64,000 nucleotides of DNA from Actinacidiphila yanglinensis (GTDB lineage: Bacteria > Actinomycetota > Actinomycetes > Streptomycetales > Streptomycetaceae): the NCBI RefSeq assembly GCF_900107965.1, contig NZ_FNVU01000019.1, positions 124,001 through 188,000 on the forward strand. The letters are read 5' to 3'. Shown one piece after another: positions 8,025 through 16,140 of this stretch; within the stretch, counting starts at the first letter, position 1; every line of letters starts with the position of its first letter. The notes under the pieces were generated by a model. That model was not told where the DNA came from and searched no databases. It saw only the letters and a program-made list of their open reading frames with translations. Made by a program: the position numbers and the translations under genes.

Positions 8025-8774
8025 TCAGTGACCCGTCTTCAGCCTCTGGTACTGCGCGTCGAGCAGGTGTTGCAGCAGCGTGTGGGAGGGCGTCCGCCCG
8101 CCGGTCACGGAGACCGTGATCTGCACGTCGCCCTGGTAGGAGATCGCCAGCAGCGTGTCCGAGGACTCCGCGGAGCCCGACGACAGGTCGTAGCCGCGGG
8201 CCGGGTAACTCCCCTGCAGCGGAAGGGTGGTGGCCTGGTAGGAGGAGGCGGAGTAGTACGCGGCCGCCTGGCTCGGCCCGTGCAGGCGGACCAGTTCGAC
8301 GGTCACCTCGGACACGCCGTCGGCCGTCAGGTAGGTACGCGAGGCCGCCGATCGGAAGCCGTACGTGGTCAGGGCCCGTTGGGCCTGGCTCTCGTCGGCG
8401 GAACCCGCGGCCACGTCGGCGGCGGTGTCCGCGCTGCCGGCCGGGTCGCCGTAGACGTCGGCCTGCTCGGGCGGAGGGATCAGGAAGTACCGCAGATCGC
8501 CGGTGTGCACACCGTGCGCGACCCGGCCGGCGGCCTTCCCGGCCGCCGGGGACGGGGACGCGGCGGACCCCGGCCCGGACGGTTCGGCGGTTGCGGTCGG
8601 CGCGTCCGAACGCGGGGCCGGCGCCGTGGCCGACGGCGTCGCGGCGGCGTCCGCGCCACCCGAGGGCGAGCCGAACGCGATCACCGCGCCGGCTGCCAGC
8701 GCCGCCAGCGCGACCAGTCCGGTCACGGCGACGGCAAGTCCCCCACGACGGCGTCCGCCGTCCACGTCTCCCAC
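8025..8774 (-). CDS. Paralogous membrane protein, short-tailed (first of four)
   Basis: I chose the GTG at 8774 because a run of Gs lies six bases upstream. Upstream in-frame codons run through the divergent promoter region and the dsrE-like gene. The 249-residue product has only about 13 basic residues before its single membrane helix (about 14-33) and then an Ala/Ser/Pro-rich linker. Its external domain has the shared opening block GVHTGDLRYFLIPPP and ends LLDAQYQRLKT. It lacks the long proline-rich tail of its three sisters. It is the promoter-proximal gene of the set. The function is unknown. Confidence 0.75.
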   Translation of the reverse strand: MGDVDGGRRRGGLAVAVTGLVALAALAAGAVIAFGSPSGGADAAATPSATAPAPRSDAPTATAEPSGPGSAASPSPAAGKAAGRVAHGVHTGDLRYFLIPPPEQADVYGDPAGSADTAADVAAGSADESQAQRALTTYGFRSAASRTYLTADGVSEVTVELVRLHGPSQAAAYYSASSYQATTLPLQGSYPARGYDLSSGSAESSDTLLAISYQGDVQITVSVTGGRTPSHTLLQHLLDAQYQRLKTGH

Positions 8775-8855
8775 TTCCAGCCCCCCCGGGCACAACCTGT
8801 GTACACGCGATCGATCCGCGCGGACCTGCTTTATATCACCGCTTAGGGTGTTCGT

Positions 8856-9218
8856 ATGACGAATAAACTCGTGATCAAGGTGACGGCGGGGGCGGACGCG
8901 CCGGAGCGGTGCTCGCAGGCGTTCACCGTCGCCGCGATCGCTGTGGCCAGCGGCGTGGACGTGTCCTTGTGGCTGACCGGTGAGTCCGCGTGGTTCGCGC
9001 TGCCCGGGCGGGCCGCGGAGTTCGAACTCCCGCACTCCGCACCGCTGCCCGAGCTGCTCGACGCGGTGCTGGCCGGCGGCGGCGTCACCCTGTGCACGCA
9101 GTGCGCGGCCCGCCGCGACATCACCGAGCACGACGTCATCGATGGCGTACGGATCGCGGGCGCGCAGGTGTTCGTCAGTGAGATCACCAAGGACGGTGTG
9201 CAGGCGCTCGTCTACTGA
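8856..9218 (+). CDS. DsrE-family protein
   Basis: DsrE/DsrF-like proteins are small Rossmann-type subunits that often relay sulfur on a cysteine. The 120-residue protein starts KLVIKVTAGADAPERC and ends with AGAQVFVSEITKDGVQALVY, the typical family shape. Candidate active cysteines lie in TLCTQCAARR (about residues 84-93). The ATG at 8856 has AGGG seven bases upstream. It diverges from the four-gene membrane set. The sulfur operon lies just beyond, but on the other strand and apparently separate. Confidence 0.8.
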   Translation: MTNKLVIKVTAGADAPERCSQAFTVAAIAVASGVDVSLWLTGESAWFALPGRAAEFELPHSAPLPELLDAVLAGGGVTLCTQCAARRDITEHDVIDGVRIAGAQVFVSEITKDGVQALVY

Positions 9219-9347
9219 CCGTCGCACGCGGCCGGTTGCCGCCCGTGGCGACGCGTGGCCGTCCGTGCCCGGCCGTCCGGACGCCTGGGTGCCGGCGCTG
9301 AGCGGCAGGGAGAAGGCGGCACGCAGCAAGGAGGCGCGGAAGGTCGG

Positions 9348-9692
9348 TCAGTCGCGGCGGTTCCTGCGGTGGCCCTGGTCGAGTTCCGCCCACCAGGCGT
9401 CGGACTGCGGATCGCCGCAGCTGCCCTTCGCCCGCTTGTCCGGCTCCGGTGCGGCCTCCTCGGCCTTGCGTTCAGCCTCTCCCGAACCCGGGTCCTTCTC
9501 GTCCCACCACCGGTCCTCCGGGCCCTTCCGGTTCGCCACGATCGCCGCGAACGGCGGGATGACCATCGCGAACAGGCACATCCCGATCGCTGCCGGCACC
9601 GACCACAGGCGCACGACAGACCACGCCAGGACGAAGAACACTACGCAAGTGCCCATCATGGCGAAGTACCAGTGACGACGACGCGCGTACAC
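9348..9692 (-). CDS. DUF3099-family membrane protein
   Basis: This 114-residue protein has two membrane helices (about residues 8-28 and 34-52) joined by a tight turn. A soluble acidic tail follows with RKGPEDRWWD. This layout matches the actinobacterial DUF3099 family, which has no assigned function. The GTG at 9692 lacks a good ribosome site, but the sequence MYARRRHWYFAMM fits the family start. It lies downstream of the sulfur operon, beyond its terminator, so it probably has its own promoter. Confidence 0.75.
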   Translation of the reverse strand: MYARRRHWYFAMMGTCVVFFVLAWSVVRLWSVPAAIGMCLFAMVIPPFAAIVANRKGPEDRWWDEKDPGSGEAERKAEEAAPEPDKRAKGSCGDPQSDAWWAELDQGHRRNRRD

Positions 9693-9765
9693 ACTTCAAG
9701 GGTAGGTCGGCCCACCGGGAATGGCACCCGACAGGGTGATGCCGCCGCAGCCCGGCGGGAAGCAC

Positions 9766-9804
9766 GGACGGGCCGCACCCCCTTGCGCGGGGTGCGGCCC
9801 GTCC
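9766..9804 (-). terminator. Strong hairpin terminator of the sulfur operon
   Basis: A perfect 16-bp stem (arms 9766-9781 and 9789-9804, seven-base loop) lies 17 bases past the DUF1416 stop codon. It has no T tract, as is usual in actinobacteria. Confidence 0.8.
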
Positions 9805-9821
9805 GGGTCCTCGGTGCCGGC

Positions 9822-10112
9822 TCAGACGGCGATGGCGACCTCGGCGGCGGCGCCCTGCTGGGCCACCACCGTGCGGTCGACCGTGGCGCCCGGGACGAGG
9901 GCACGCAGCGTCCAGGTACCGGGAGCCGCGAAGAAGCGGAACTGGCCGGTGGCCGAGGTCGGCACCTCGGCGGTGAACTCGCCGCCACCGTCCAGCAACC
10001 GCACGTAACCGCTGACCGGCTCGCCGTCGCGGGTCACCGACCCCTGGATGATCGTCTCTTTCGCCACGTCAACTCCTGCCAGGTCAGGGCCGCCGGTCTT
10101 CGCTCCACACAT
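9822..10112 (-). CDS. DUF1416-family protein of the rhodanese operon
   Basis: This 96-residue protein has a single beta-sandwich (transthyretin/carboxypeptidase-regulatory-like) fold, recognisable in the run TIIQGSVTRDGEPVSGYVRL and PTSATGQFRFFAAPG. It starts MCGAKTGG, with the conserved Cys2. In Streptomyces this family member regularly follows the CysA-type rhodanese gene, as it does here (38-base gap). A sulfur carrier or partner role is inferred from that link and from the conserved cysteine; the biochemical function is not established. Confidence 0.85.
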   Translation of the reverse strand: MCGAKTGGPDLAGVDVAKETIIQGSVTRDGEPVSGYVRLLDGGGEFTAEVPTSATGQFRFFAAPGTWTLRALVPGATVDRTVVAQQGAAAEVAIAV

Positions 10113-10150
10113 AAGGATCAGTCCTCGCCTCGTCTTGGTCGTGCCCGGTT

Positions 10151-10987
10151 TCAGTTCGTGCCGAGCTCGATCGGCACGCCGACGAGGGACCCGTACTCGG
10201 TCCACGAACCGTCGTAGTTCTTGACGTTGTGCACGCCCAGCAGCTCGTGCAGCACGAACCAGGTGAGCGCGGAGCGCTCGCCGATCCGGCAGTACGCGAT
10301 GGTGTCCTTGGCGAGGTCGACCTGCTCGTCGGCGTAGAGCTCCTTCAGCTCGTCGTCCGACTTGAAGGTGCCGTCGTCGTTGGCGTTCTTCGACCACGGG
10401 ATGTTGCGGGCGCTCGGCACGTGGCCGGGACGCTGCGACTGCTCCTGCGGCAGGTGCGCCGGGGCGAGCAGCTTCCCGGAGAACTCGTCGGGCGAGCGCA
10501 CGTCGACCAGGTTCTGCGCGCCGATCGCGGCCACCACGTCGTCGCGGAAGGCGCGGATCGAGGCGTCCTGGGCCTTGGCGTGGTACGAGGTCGTGGCGCG
10601 CACCGGCACCTCGTCGACCAGCTCGCGGGCGTCCAGCTCCCACTTCTTGCGGCCGCCGTCGAGCAGCTTCACCGCGTCGTGGCCGTAGAGCTTGAAGTAC
10701 CAGTAGGCGTACGACGCGAACCAGTTGTTGTTGCCGCCGTACAGCACCACGGTGTTGTCGTTGGCGATGCCCTTGGCCGACAGCAGCGCCTCGAACCCGG
10801 CCTGGTCGACGAAGTCACGGCGCACCGGGTCCTGGAGGTCGGTCTTCCAGTCGATGCGGACCGCGTTCTTGATGTGGTTCTTCTCGTAGGCGGAGGTGTC
10901 CTCGTCCACCTCCACGATGACCACGGTGGGGTCGTCGATGTGGGCCTCGACCCAGTCGGCGTCCACCAGGACTTCACTGCGGCTCAT
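10151..10987 (-). CDS. cysA: Thiosulfate sulfurtransferase (two-domain rhodanese)
   Basis: The enzyme moves sulfane sulfur from thiosulfate, or a similar donor, to a thiol acceptor in the cytoplasm. The 278-residue protein has two rhodanese domains. The C-terminal one carries the active-site loop CRIGERS with catalytic Cys233; the N-terminal one has an inactive loop, YGGNNNW. The name follows actinobacterial usage and is unrelated to the sulfate ABC ATPase. It starts at the ATG at 10987 with a GGAGGAG site. It is preceded by a leader peptide and followed by the DUF1416 gene, forming a sulfur operon. Confidence 0.9.
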   Translation of the reverse strand: MSRSEVLVDADWVEAHIDDPTVVIVEVDEDTSAYEKNHIKNAVRIDWKTDLQDPVRRDFVDQAGFEALLSAKGIANDNTVVLYGGNNNWFASYAYWYFKLYGHDAVKLLDGGRKKWELDARELVDEVPVRATTSYHAKAQDASIRAFRDDVVAAIGAQNLVDVRSPDEFSGKLLAPAHLPQEQSQRPGHVPSARNIPWSKNANDDGTFKSDDELKELYADEQVDLAKDTIAYCRIGERSALTWFVLHELLGVHNVKNYDGSWTEYGSLVGVPIELGTN

Positions 10988-11143
10988 GCTGTTCTCCTCC
11001 GGGGCAGTACGGAATGCGCGGTGGCGCGGTTGCTTGCGTCGAAGCGCGAAGGCGCGTCGGGAGTGCCTTGCGGCAGGTGGGAGGCGGGCAGGCCGGCTGC
11101 GCGGCGGCTGTGCGGCTACTGCGGCACAGCAGGCGGGCGCCCT

Positions 11144-11224
11144 TCAGGAAAGTCGACAGAGCATGGCGGCCACGCGGCACAGGTCCACTGCCCGCCGCTT
11201 TGTGAGGTCCGCCTGTCGCTTCAT
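11144..11224 (-). CDS. Cysteine-containing leader peptide upstream of the rhodanese gene
   Basis: A 26-residue reading frame ends RRAVDLCRVAAMLCRLS. It matches the short actinobacterial leader peptides of the VDLxRxxxxLCR type found before sulfur metabolism genes. Its ATG at 11224 is only eight bases after the -10 element, so the message is probably leaderless. The stop lies 156 bases before the rhodanese start. I infer that ribosome progress over the two Cys-Arg pairs reports cysteine or Arg supply and controls the operon. I did not find a clean competing pair of hairpins by eye. Confidence 0.65.
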   Translation of the reverse strand: MKRQADLTKRRAVDLCRVAAMLCRLS

Positions 11225-11232
11225 GAGTACCG

Positions 11233-11262
11233 ATCGTAGGGAAATACCGCGCGAAGTGTCAC
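11233..11262 (-). promoter_or_regulatory. Promoter of the leader peptide and sulfur operon
   Basis: On the minus strand GTGACA (11262-11257) and TACGAT (11238-11233) are separated by 18 bases, a good vegetative sigma pattern. The expected start point falls at or next to the leader peptide ATG (11224). Confidence 0.6.
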
Positions 11263-11418
11263 CGGCGTGTCGAATAGTGAGACCGTATTGTCCGCATGCC
11301 GGGACAACGCTCGAGAGGGGCCGCGCGGCACCCCTCGTGACCCCTCGCGCGTGCGTTCGAGCGCCGCGGGCGGGGTACCGGGAGCGGTCGAGGACCGACC
11401 GCGGTGGACTGCGGTGTC

Positions 11419-12126
11419 TCAGCCCGCGAGAACCACGCCGGTCCCGCCGAAGGTGATGGTGATGCCGTCCGGGCCGGTCACCACGTCGGTCAGGCCCAGG
11501 CCCTGGGGCAGGTGGGTGAGCTGGGGGGTGAAGTCGATCTGATTGCGGAGCTTGGCCTCCAGGCCGAGCGCGGTGAACGCCTTCGGCAGCCCGTCGGCGT
11601 GCAGCTGGATCGTGTTCCGGGGGCTGCCGTCCTTGGGGTCCGCGACGGTGACCTTGCTGAGCACGCTGAGGTGAGTGCCCAGGTAGGAGCCGGTGATGCG
11701 GACGGTGTCCTTGGCGCCCCCGCCGGGGTAGGACACGGTGATCCCCTGGGGCGCGGCCTTCGTCAGCTCCGCGTAGCTGATCTTCGCGGTGCCGGTGGCG
11801 CGGGCGGCCTTGGCCTGGCTGTAGCCGTTGGAGAGCTTCACGTCGTACAGGTCGGCGTGGAAGTCCTCGACCTGGACGGTCTGGCCGCCGCTGGACGCCG
11901 AGACGCCGTCCGCGTTGATCGAGACATGGTCCAGCTTGCGGGAGACGGCCTGGGTGAGGAACGGGAAGCCCTTGATCGACACCTTGGGCTTGTCGGTCAG
12001 ACCCTCCGACGTCTGGGCCTGGTCGGCGGCCTTGTTCTGCGCGACGTACACGCCGAGCCGGTCGAGGCCGACGAAGAGAGCGCCGAGCACCAGCACCACG
12101 ATCAGGGTTATTCGTGCCGCTCGCAT
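11419..12126 (-). CDS. LmeA/DUF2993-family lipid-binding protein
   Basis: This 235-residue protein has an N-terminal signal anchor (about residues 5-28, ITLIVVLVLGALFVGL) and a DUF2993 domain. The mycobacterial member LmeA binds phospholipids and takes part in periplasmic maturation of mannosylated lipoglycans. Conserved pieces include IKGFPFLTQAVSRKLDHV and the C-terminal hydrophobic end. It starts at the ATG at 12126. The gene stands alone, divergent from the sulfur leader and separated by 113 bases from the membrane protein gene upstream. Lipid binding is inferred from the family. Confidence 0.85.
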   Translation of the reverse strand: MRAARITLIVVLVLGALFVGLDRLGVYVAQNKAADQAQTSEGLTDKPKVSIKGFPFLTQAVSRKLDHVSINADGVSASSGGQTVQVEDFHADLYDVKLSNGYSQAKAARATGTAKISYAELTKAAPQGITVSYPGGGAKDTVRITGSYLGTHLSVLSKVTVADPKDGSPRNTIQLHADGLPKAFTALGLEAKLRNQIDFTPQLTHLPQGLGLTDVVTGPDGITITFGGTGVVLAG

Positions 12127-12239
12127 AGGTTTCTCCCCCGGCTGTTGACCGTTCTACCGTTCGACTCGTCCGCAACGCCTGACGGACGGCGGGGCCCGAA
12201 CGGTTCCCGCCGGGCGGATCATTTATCTCACGGTGATGA

Positions 12240-13913
12240 TCAGGTCAGCGCGACGCCCAGGGCATAGACGACCGGGGCCGCCGCCGTCAGCGGCAGCGCG
12301 ACGCCGGCGGTGAAGTGCACGAACCGGGACGGCCAGTCGTAGCTGGCCACCCGCAGGCCGATCAGCGCGCAGGCCCCCGCGGCGGCGGCGAGTAGCACCG
12401 CGTGGCCGCTGCCGAAGCCGGTGGCCGGGCCGGTGAGGGCCCCGGTCACGGCGGCGACGACGAGCGCGGCGACCAGCGAGACCGGCTCCCCTCCGGGCAG
12501 CCGCACCGCCCGTACCAGCGTCGCGGCGGCCACCGCGATCGTGCCGACGACGACCGGGTCGGTCCCCGCGTGCGAGGTCGCCGTGACGAGGTAGCCGGTC
12601 GCCACCACGGTGAGCAGCGTCGACGCGGAGGTGGCGGTGAGCGACGCGAGGCGCTCGTCGGCCGAGCCGTGGTGGCGCAGCTGGAGCACCAGGACGAGCA
12701 GCAGCCACACCCCCAGGGTGCCGAGCAGTGCGACCGGGCCGTGGCCACCGCTGACCGCGAGCACCGCGATGTCGGCGGTGACGCCGGACAGGAAGGCCAG
12801 CACGATGCCCTGCCGGGCGGGCCACATGCCGTTCAGCCGGAACCAGCCGGCCGCGGTCACCGCCTGGAGCAGCACCAGCACCACCGCCAGGCCGGGTCGG
12901 CCGACCGCCGCCCCGCCCGCGAGGAGCAGGCCGAGCGCCGCGGTCAGCCCGGCGGGCTGGATGCCGGGCGGGATGATCGGCGAGCCGGTCCGGTGCGCCG
13001 CGCCGGCCGCTTCCTCCTCCAGCTCGACCACCGGAAGCGCGGCGGTCCGCTCGAGCACGGTCTCCGGCTCGGGGCCGGAGTACGCGGGGCCGGGCGCGTG
13101 GCCGCCGGGAACCTGTCCCGGGGCGTGCCGGGGTGCGGGCGACGGCTGGCGTCCGTAGCCGGAGCCGACGCCGGCGTCCTGGCCCGGTGCGTATCCGGGC
13201 GCGCCGCCGGGCGTGGTGCCCCAGGCCGGGGCGGGAGCCGGCGCCGCCGCCCAGGAGTCGGTGGCCGGCGCGGCGCCGTGCGGCTGCCGCGCGGGGTCCT
13301 GCCCGCCCCAGGTGCCGCCGCCCGCGGACGCCCCGAACCCGGTGCCGGGATCGACGTCGGAGGGCAGGTGCGTGGTGAGCGGCTCGGGGACGTACGTGGT
13401 CCCGTCGGCGGAGCCGTGGCCGTACGCCTGCTGCGTGCCGCCGTACGCATCGGCGCTCGCGGCGTGGGCCGAGGGATCGGGCTGCTGCGGCTGCGCGAAG
13501 CCGTCCTGTGCGTATCCGCCCTGGACGTATGCCCCGTGGTCGTACCCGCCCTGGAATCCGCCCTGGTCCTGGCCGGGCTGCGGGTAGCCGTGCTGGTCGT
13601 AGCCGCCCTGGGCGTGGCCGCCTTGCGGGGCGTACCCGGCGTACCCGTCATACCCGTCGGCGGCTCCGGCCTGCCGGTAGCCCTCCTGCGGGTAGCCGCC
13701 GGGAGCGGGGTCGGGTGCCGGGGCGCCGCCCCAGCCGCCGGGCGCGGGCGGCGGGTAGCCGTACGACGAGCCGTGGCCGTCGGCCGCCGGACCGGGGTGG
13801 CCCTCGACCGGGAAGCCGTCGGCGCCCTGGGCACCGGGAGTGCCGGGGGCGCCGTGCGGGTGGTCCGGGTGGGGGCCGCCGTAGGGCCCGTCGGACGTGG
13901 GGAAATCGTTCAT
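12240..13913 (-). CDS. Polytopic membrane protein with long Gly/Gln/Tyr/Pro-rich N-terminal region
   Basis: The first 270 or so of 557 residues are low-complexity and rich in Gly, Gln, Tyr and Pro. They show repeated units such as QGGYDQHGYPQPGQ and YVQGGYAQDG, so this part is probably disordered. From about residue 310 the protein is hydrophobic, with roughly nine membrane helices (APVVYALGVAL at the end) and no catalytic or transporter motif that I recognise. Its ATG is one base after the MoaD-like stop, with a GGAGG site inside that gene, so the two are translationally coupled. The function is unknown. Confidence 0.8.
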   Translation of the reverse strand: MNDFPTSDGPYGGPHPDHPHGAPGTPGAQGADGFPVEGHPGPAADGHGSSYGYPPPAPGGWGGAPAPDPAPGGYPQEGYRQAGAADGYDGYAGYAPQGGHAQGGYDQHGYPQPGQDQGGFQGGYDHGAYVQGGYAQDGFAQPQQPDPSAHAASADAYGGTQQAYGHGSADGTTYVPEPLTTHLPSDVDPGTGFGASAGGGTWGGQDPARQPHGAAPATDSWAAAPAPAPAWGTTPGGAPGYAPGQDAGVGSGYGRQPSPAPRHAPGQVPGGHAPGPAYSGPEPETVLERTAALPVVELEEEAAGAAHRTGSPIIPPGIQPAGLTAALGLLLAGGAAVGRPGLAVVLVLLQAVTAAGWFRLNGMWPARQGIVLAFLSGVTADIAVLAVSGGHGPVALLGTLGVWLLLVLVLQLRHHGSADERLASLTATSASTLLTVVATGYLVTATSHAGTDPVVVGTIAVAAATLVRAVRLPGGEPVSLVAALVVAAVTGALTGPATGFGSGHAVLLAAAAGACALIGLRVASYDWPSRFVHFTAGVALPLTAAAPVVYALGVALT

Positions 13914-13914
13914 C

Positions 13915-14202
13915 TCATCCTCCGGCGAACGGCGGAAGGACCTCCACCGTGCCGCCGTCTGGCAGGGGGACCGCGGAGTGGTCGCGGGTGCCGACGGGCG
14001 TGCCGTCGACCAGGAAGGAGCAGCGCCGCAGCACCCGGGCGAACTCCGGTTCGCGTGCGTGCCGTTCGCGGGCCGCGGCCAGGGCGTCGGCGAGGGTGGC
14101 CGCGCGGTACGGCTCCTCCGCCGTGCCCGCGGCGGCCTTCGCGGCGGCCCAGTAGCGGATGGTGCCCGCCGCGGGCGCCACCGCCGTCTCAGGTGCTGCC
14201 AT
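13915..14202 (-). CDS. MoaD/ThiS-family sulfur carrier-like protein
   Basis: This is a small ubiquitin-fold protein of about 95 residues ending in the Gly-Gly tail (PPFAGG) that in MoaD and ThiS is adenylated and thiocarboxylated to carry sulfur. Family features include IRYWAAAKAAAG near the start and the VLPPFAGG end. I chose the ATG at 14202, with AGGA eight bases upstream; an ATG at 14217 is also possible. No MoaE or ThiG gene is nearby, so its acceptor pathway (molybdopterin or another) is open. It is coupled to the downstream membrane protein gene. Confidence 0.85.
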   Translation of the reverse strand: MAAPETAVAPAAGTIRYWAAAKAAAGTAEEPYRAATLADALAAARERHAREPEFARVLRRCSFLVDGTPVGTRDHSAVPLPDGGTVEVLPPFAGG

Positions 14203-14255
14203 CGCTCCCGTCCTCATGTCAGTACGTCGTGCGGGTCCATCATGGCCCGTCCGCG

Positions 14256-15065
14256 TCAGCTCGCGGGAAAGCGGGCGGTCAGCCACGCGCCGATCCGGTC
14301 CAGCAACTCCGGCTCCGCGGCGTTCTCCGCGTGGCCGAAGCCTGGCTCGATCCACAGCTCGGCGCCGCCCGGCCCGGCCGCCTCGGCCAGCGAACGCGGA
14401 TGGTCCAGGGGGAAGAACGCGTCGCGGTCGCCGTGCACCACCAGCAGCGGCGTCGGCGGGATCAGCGGCACCGCCTGCACCGGGGAGAGCGGCACCGGGT
14501 CCCAGCCCCGGGTGTGGATGCGGGTGTGCAGCCCGTAGCGGGAGACCAGCCGCCCCACGGGCCTGGTCACCACCCAGTGCAGCCGCCGCATCGGCGGGGT
14601 GCCGCGGTAGTACCAGCGGGCGGGCGAGCTGACCGAGACGACGGCGTCCACGCCGACCAGCGCGGCGTGCCGCAGCACCACCGACCCGCCCATCGAGAAG
14701 CCGACCGTGGCGACCTTCTCGTATCCCAGCCGCCGCGCCCACCCCACCGCGGCCTCCAGGTCGAGCACCTCGCGGTCGCCGACCGTGGAGCGGCCACCGG
14801 AACCGCCGTGGCCGCGGAAGGAGAAGGTGACCACGCCGCCGTAGGCCGCCAGCCGCCCCGCGGCGCGGCGCAGCGCGGGCCGCTCCAGGGCGCCGGTGAA
14901 GCCGTGCGCGACGACGATCGCGAGTCGGCCGGAACCGGACGGCCCGGGAGCGTGCTCGGCCTCCACGGGCACCTGGTCGGAGGTCAACAGGACCGTGCGC
15001 CGAACACCCGAAGTGATCACCGAAACACGCGAATGGCTGTCAGTGGTCTCGGCAGGGCTTTCCAT
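14256..15065 (-). CDS. Alpha/beta hydrolase
   Basis: This is a serine hydrolase of 269 residues. The oxyanion strand HGFTGA is near residue 55, the nucleophile elbow GFSMGG near residue 122, the acid in VHGDRDAFFP, and the His in EPGFGHAENA. It resembles cytoplasmic esterases or lipases of the AB hydrolase-1 type; the substrate cannot be told. The ATG at 15065 is favoured because residues upstream lack similarity to such enzymes. It diverges from glnR across a 195-base gap. Confidence 0.85.
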   Translation of the reverse strand: MESPAETTDSHSRVSVITSGVRRTVLLTSDQVPVEAEHAPGPSGSGRLAIVVAHGFTGALERPALRRAAGRLAAYGGVVTFSFRGHGGSGGRSTVGDREVLDLEAAVGWARRLGYEKVATVGFSMGGSVVLRHAALVGVDAVVSVSSPARWYYRGTPPMRRLHWVVTRPVGRLVSRYGLHTRIHTRGWDPVPLSPVQAVPLIPPTPLLVVHGDRDAFFPLDHPRSLAEAAGPGGAELWIEPGFGHAENAAEPELLDRIGAWLTARFPAS

Positions 15066-15260
15066 GTGGGCTATTGTTCCCTGGAAGAGGACCTGGGCAA
15101 TGTCGCCCCCGGGTCCTTTCGTGCTTTCCGGCACGCGCAGCGCCTCGCACGGGATCGAGGAGGGATCGGTTTTGAGACAGGTCGGCAGACGCGTCCTGAC
15201 CTCGCCGCTCCCGTCCCCGCAGGTGTACCGCGGCCGGACGACGACCTACGGGAGCACCCG

Positions 15261-16097
15261 GTGAGTTCTCTCCTGCTGCTGACCAACGCCCTCCAACCCT
15301 CCACCGAGGTGCTGCCCGCCCTCGGTCTCCTGCTGCACAGCGTGCGCGTGGCACCGGCCGAGGGCCCGGCCCTCGTCGACACCCCCGGTGCGGACGTGAT
15401 CCTCATCGACGGCCGGCGGGACCTGCCGCAGGTGCGCAGCCTGTGCCAGCTGCTGCGTTCCACCGGCCCCGGCTGCCCGCTGATGCTGGTGGTCACCGAG
15501 GGGGGCCTGGCCGCGGTCACCGCGGACTGGGGCATCGACGACGTGCTGCTCGACACGGCCGGCCCGGCCGAGGTCGAGGCGCGGCTGCGGCTGGCCATGG
15601 GCCGGCAGCAGATCACTGGCGACGACAGCCCGATGGAGATCCGCAACGGCGACCTCTCGGTCGACGAGGCCACGTACAGCGCGAAGCTCAAGGGGCGGGT
15701 GCTCGACCTGACCTTCAAGGAGTTCGAGCTGCTGAAGTACCTCGCGCAGCACCCCGGCCGGGTCTTCACCCGCGCCCAGCTCCTCCAGGAGGTGTGGGGG
15801 TACGACTACTTCGGCGGCACCCGCACCGTGGACGTGCACGTCAGGCGGCTGCGGGCGAAGCTCGGCGTGGAGCACGAGTCGCTGATCGGCACCGTGCGCA
15901 ACGTCGGCTACCGGTTCGTCACCCCGGAGAAGCCGGAGAAGCCGGAGGGCGCCGCCAAGGGCGGGCGGACCGAGCCGGCCGGCACGGACGAGCCCGCCGA
16001 CACGGAGGCCGATCGCGCCGGCAGCGGCCGGTATCCCTCGGAGCACTCCACCGACCGGTATGCGGACGGCCGCAGGTCAGCCGAGCAGACCGTCTGA
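15261..16097 (+). CDS. glnR: GlnR, global nitrogen regulator
   Basis: GlnR is an orphan OmpR-type regulator that controls glutamine synthetase, ammonium transport and much of nitrogen, and part of carbon, metabolism. The 278-residue protein has an N-terminal receiver-like domain with Asp50 (VILID) but atypical phosphorylation pocket residues. The winged helix runs from about 125 to 222 (FKEFELLKYLAQHPGRVFTR, RTVDVHVRRLRAKLG). The GTG at 15261 has GGGAG six bases upstream, and VSSLLLLTNALQPSTE matches the known start. The Ala/Glu-rich C-terminal extension, from about residue 224, is longer than I expect. No sensor kinase is adjacent, as is known for GlnR. Confidence 0.95.
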   Translation: MSSLLLLTNALQPSTEVLPALGLLLHSVRVAPAEGPALVDTPGADVILIDGRRDLPQVRSLCQLLRSTGPGCPLMLVVTEGGLAAVTADWGIDDVLLDTAGPAEVEARLRLAMGRQQITGDDSPMEIRNGDLSVDEATYSAKLKGRVLDLTFKEFELLKYLAQHPGRVFTRAQLLQEVWGYDYFGGTRTVDVHVRRLRAKLGVEHESLIGTVRNVGYRFVTPEKPEKPEGAAKGGRTEPAGTDEPADTEADRAGSGRYPSEHSTDRYADGRRSAEQTV

Positions 16098-16104
16098 ACT
16101 TTTA

Positions 16105-16140
16105 TATGACGGCAGGTTGGACACGCGTAGACTGCGCGTC
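16105..16140 (+). promoter_or_regulatory. Promoter of a leaderless LacI-family gene
   Basis: TAGACT (16128-16133) lies seven bases before the GTG at 16141, the spacing expected when transcription starts at the first base of the start codon. TATGAC (16105-16110) is a weak -35 with a 17-base spacer. No ribosome site precedes the GTG, which supports leaderless translation. Confidence 0.5.

Noticed and set aside
8775..9329. Extension of the first membrane paralogue into the region of the DsrE-like gene
   Set aside because: It would be antisense to a convincing gene and would destroy the divergent promoter region; the GTG at 8774 has a suitable ribosome site.
12402..15260. Very long plus-strand frame leading into glnR
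   Set aside because: It is antisense to three well-supported genes; only the glnR part from 15261 has recognisable domains.
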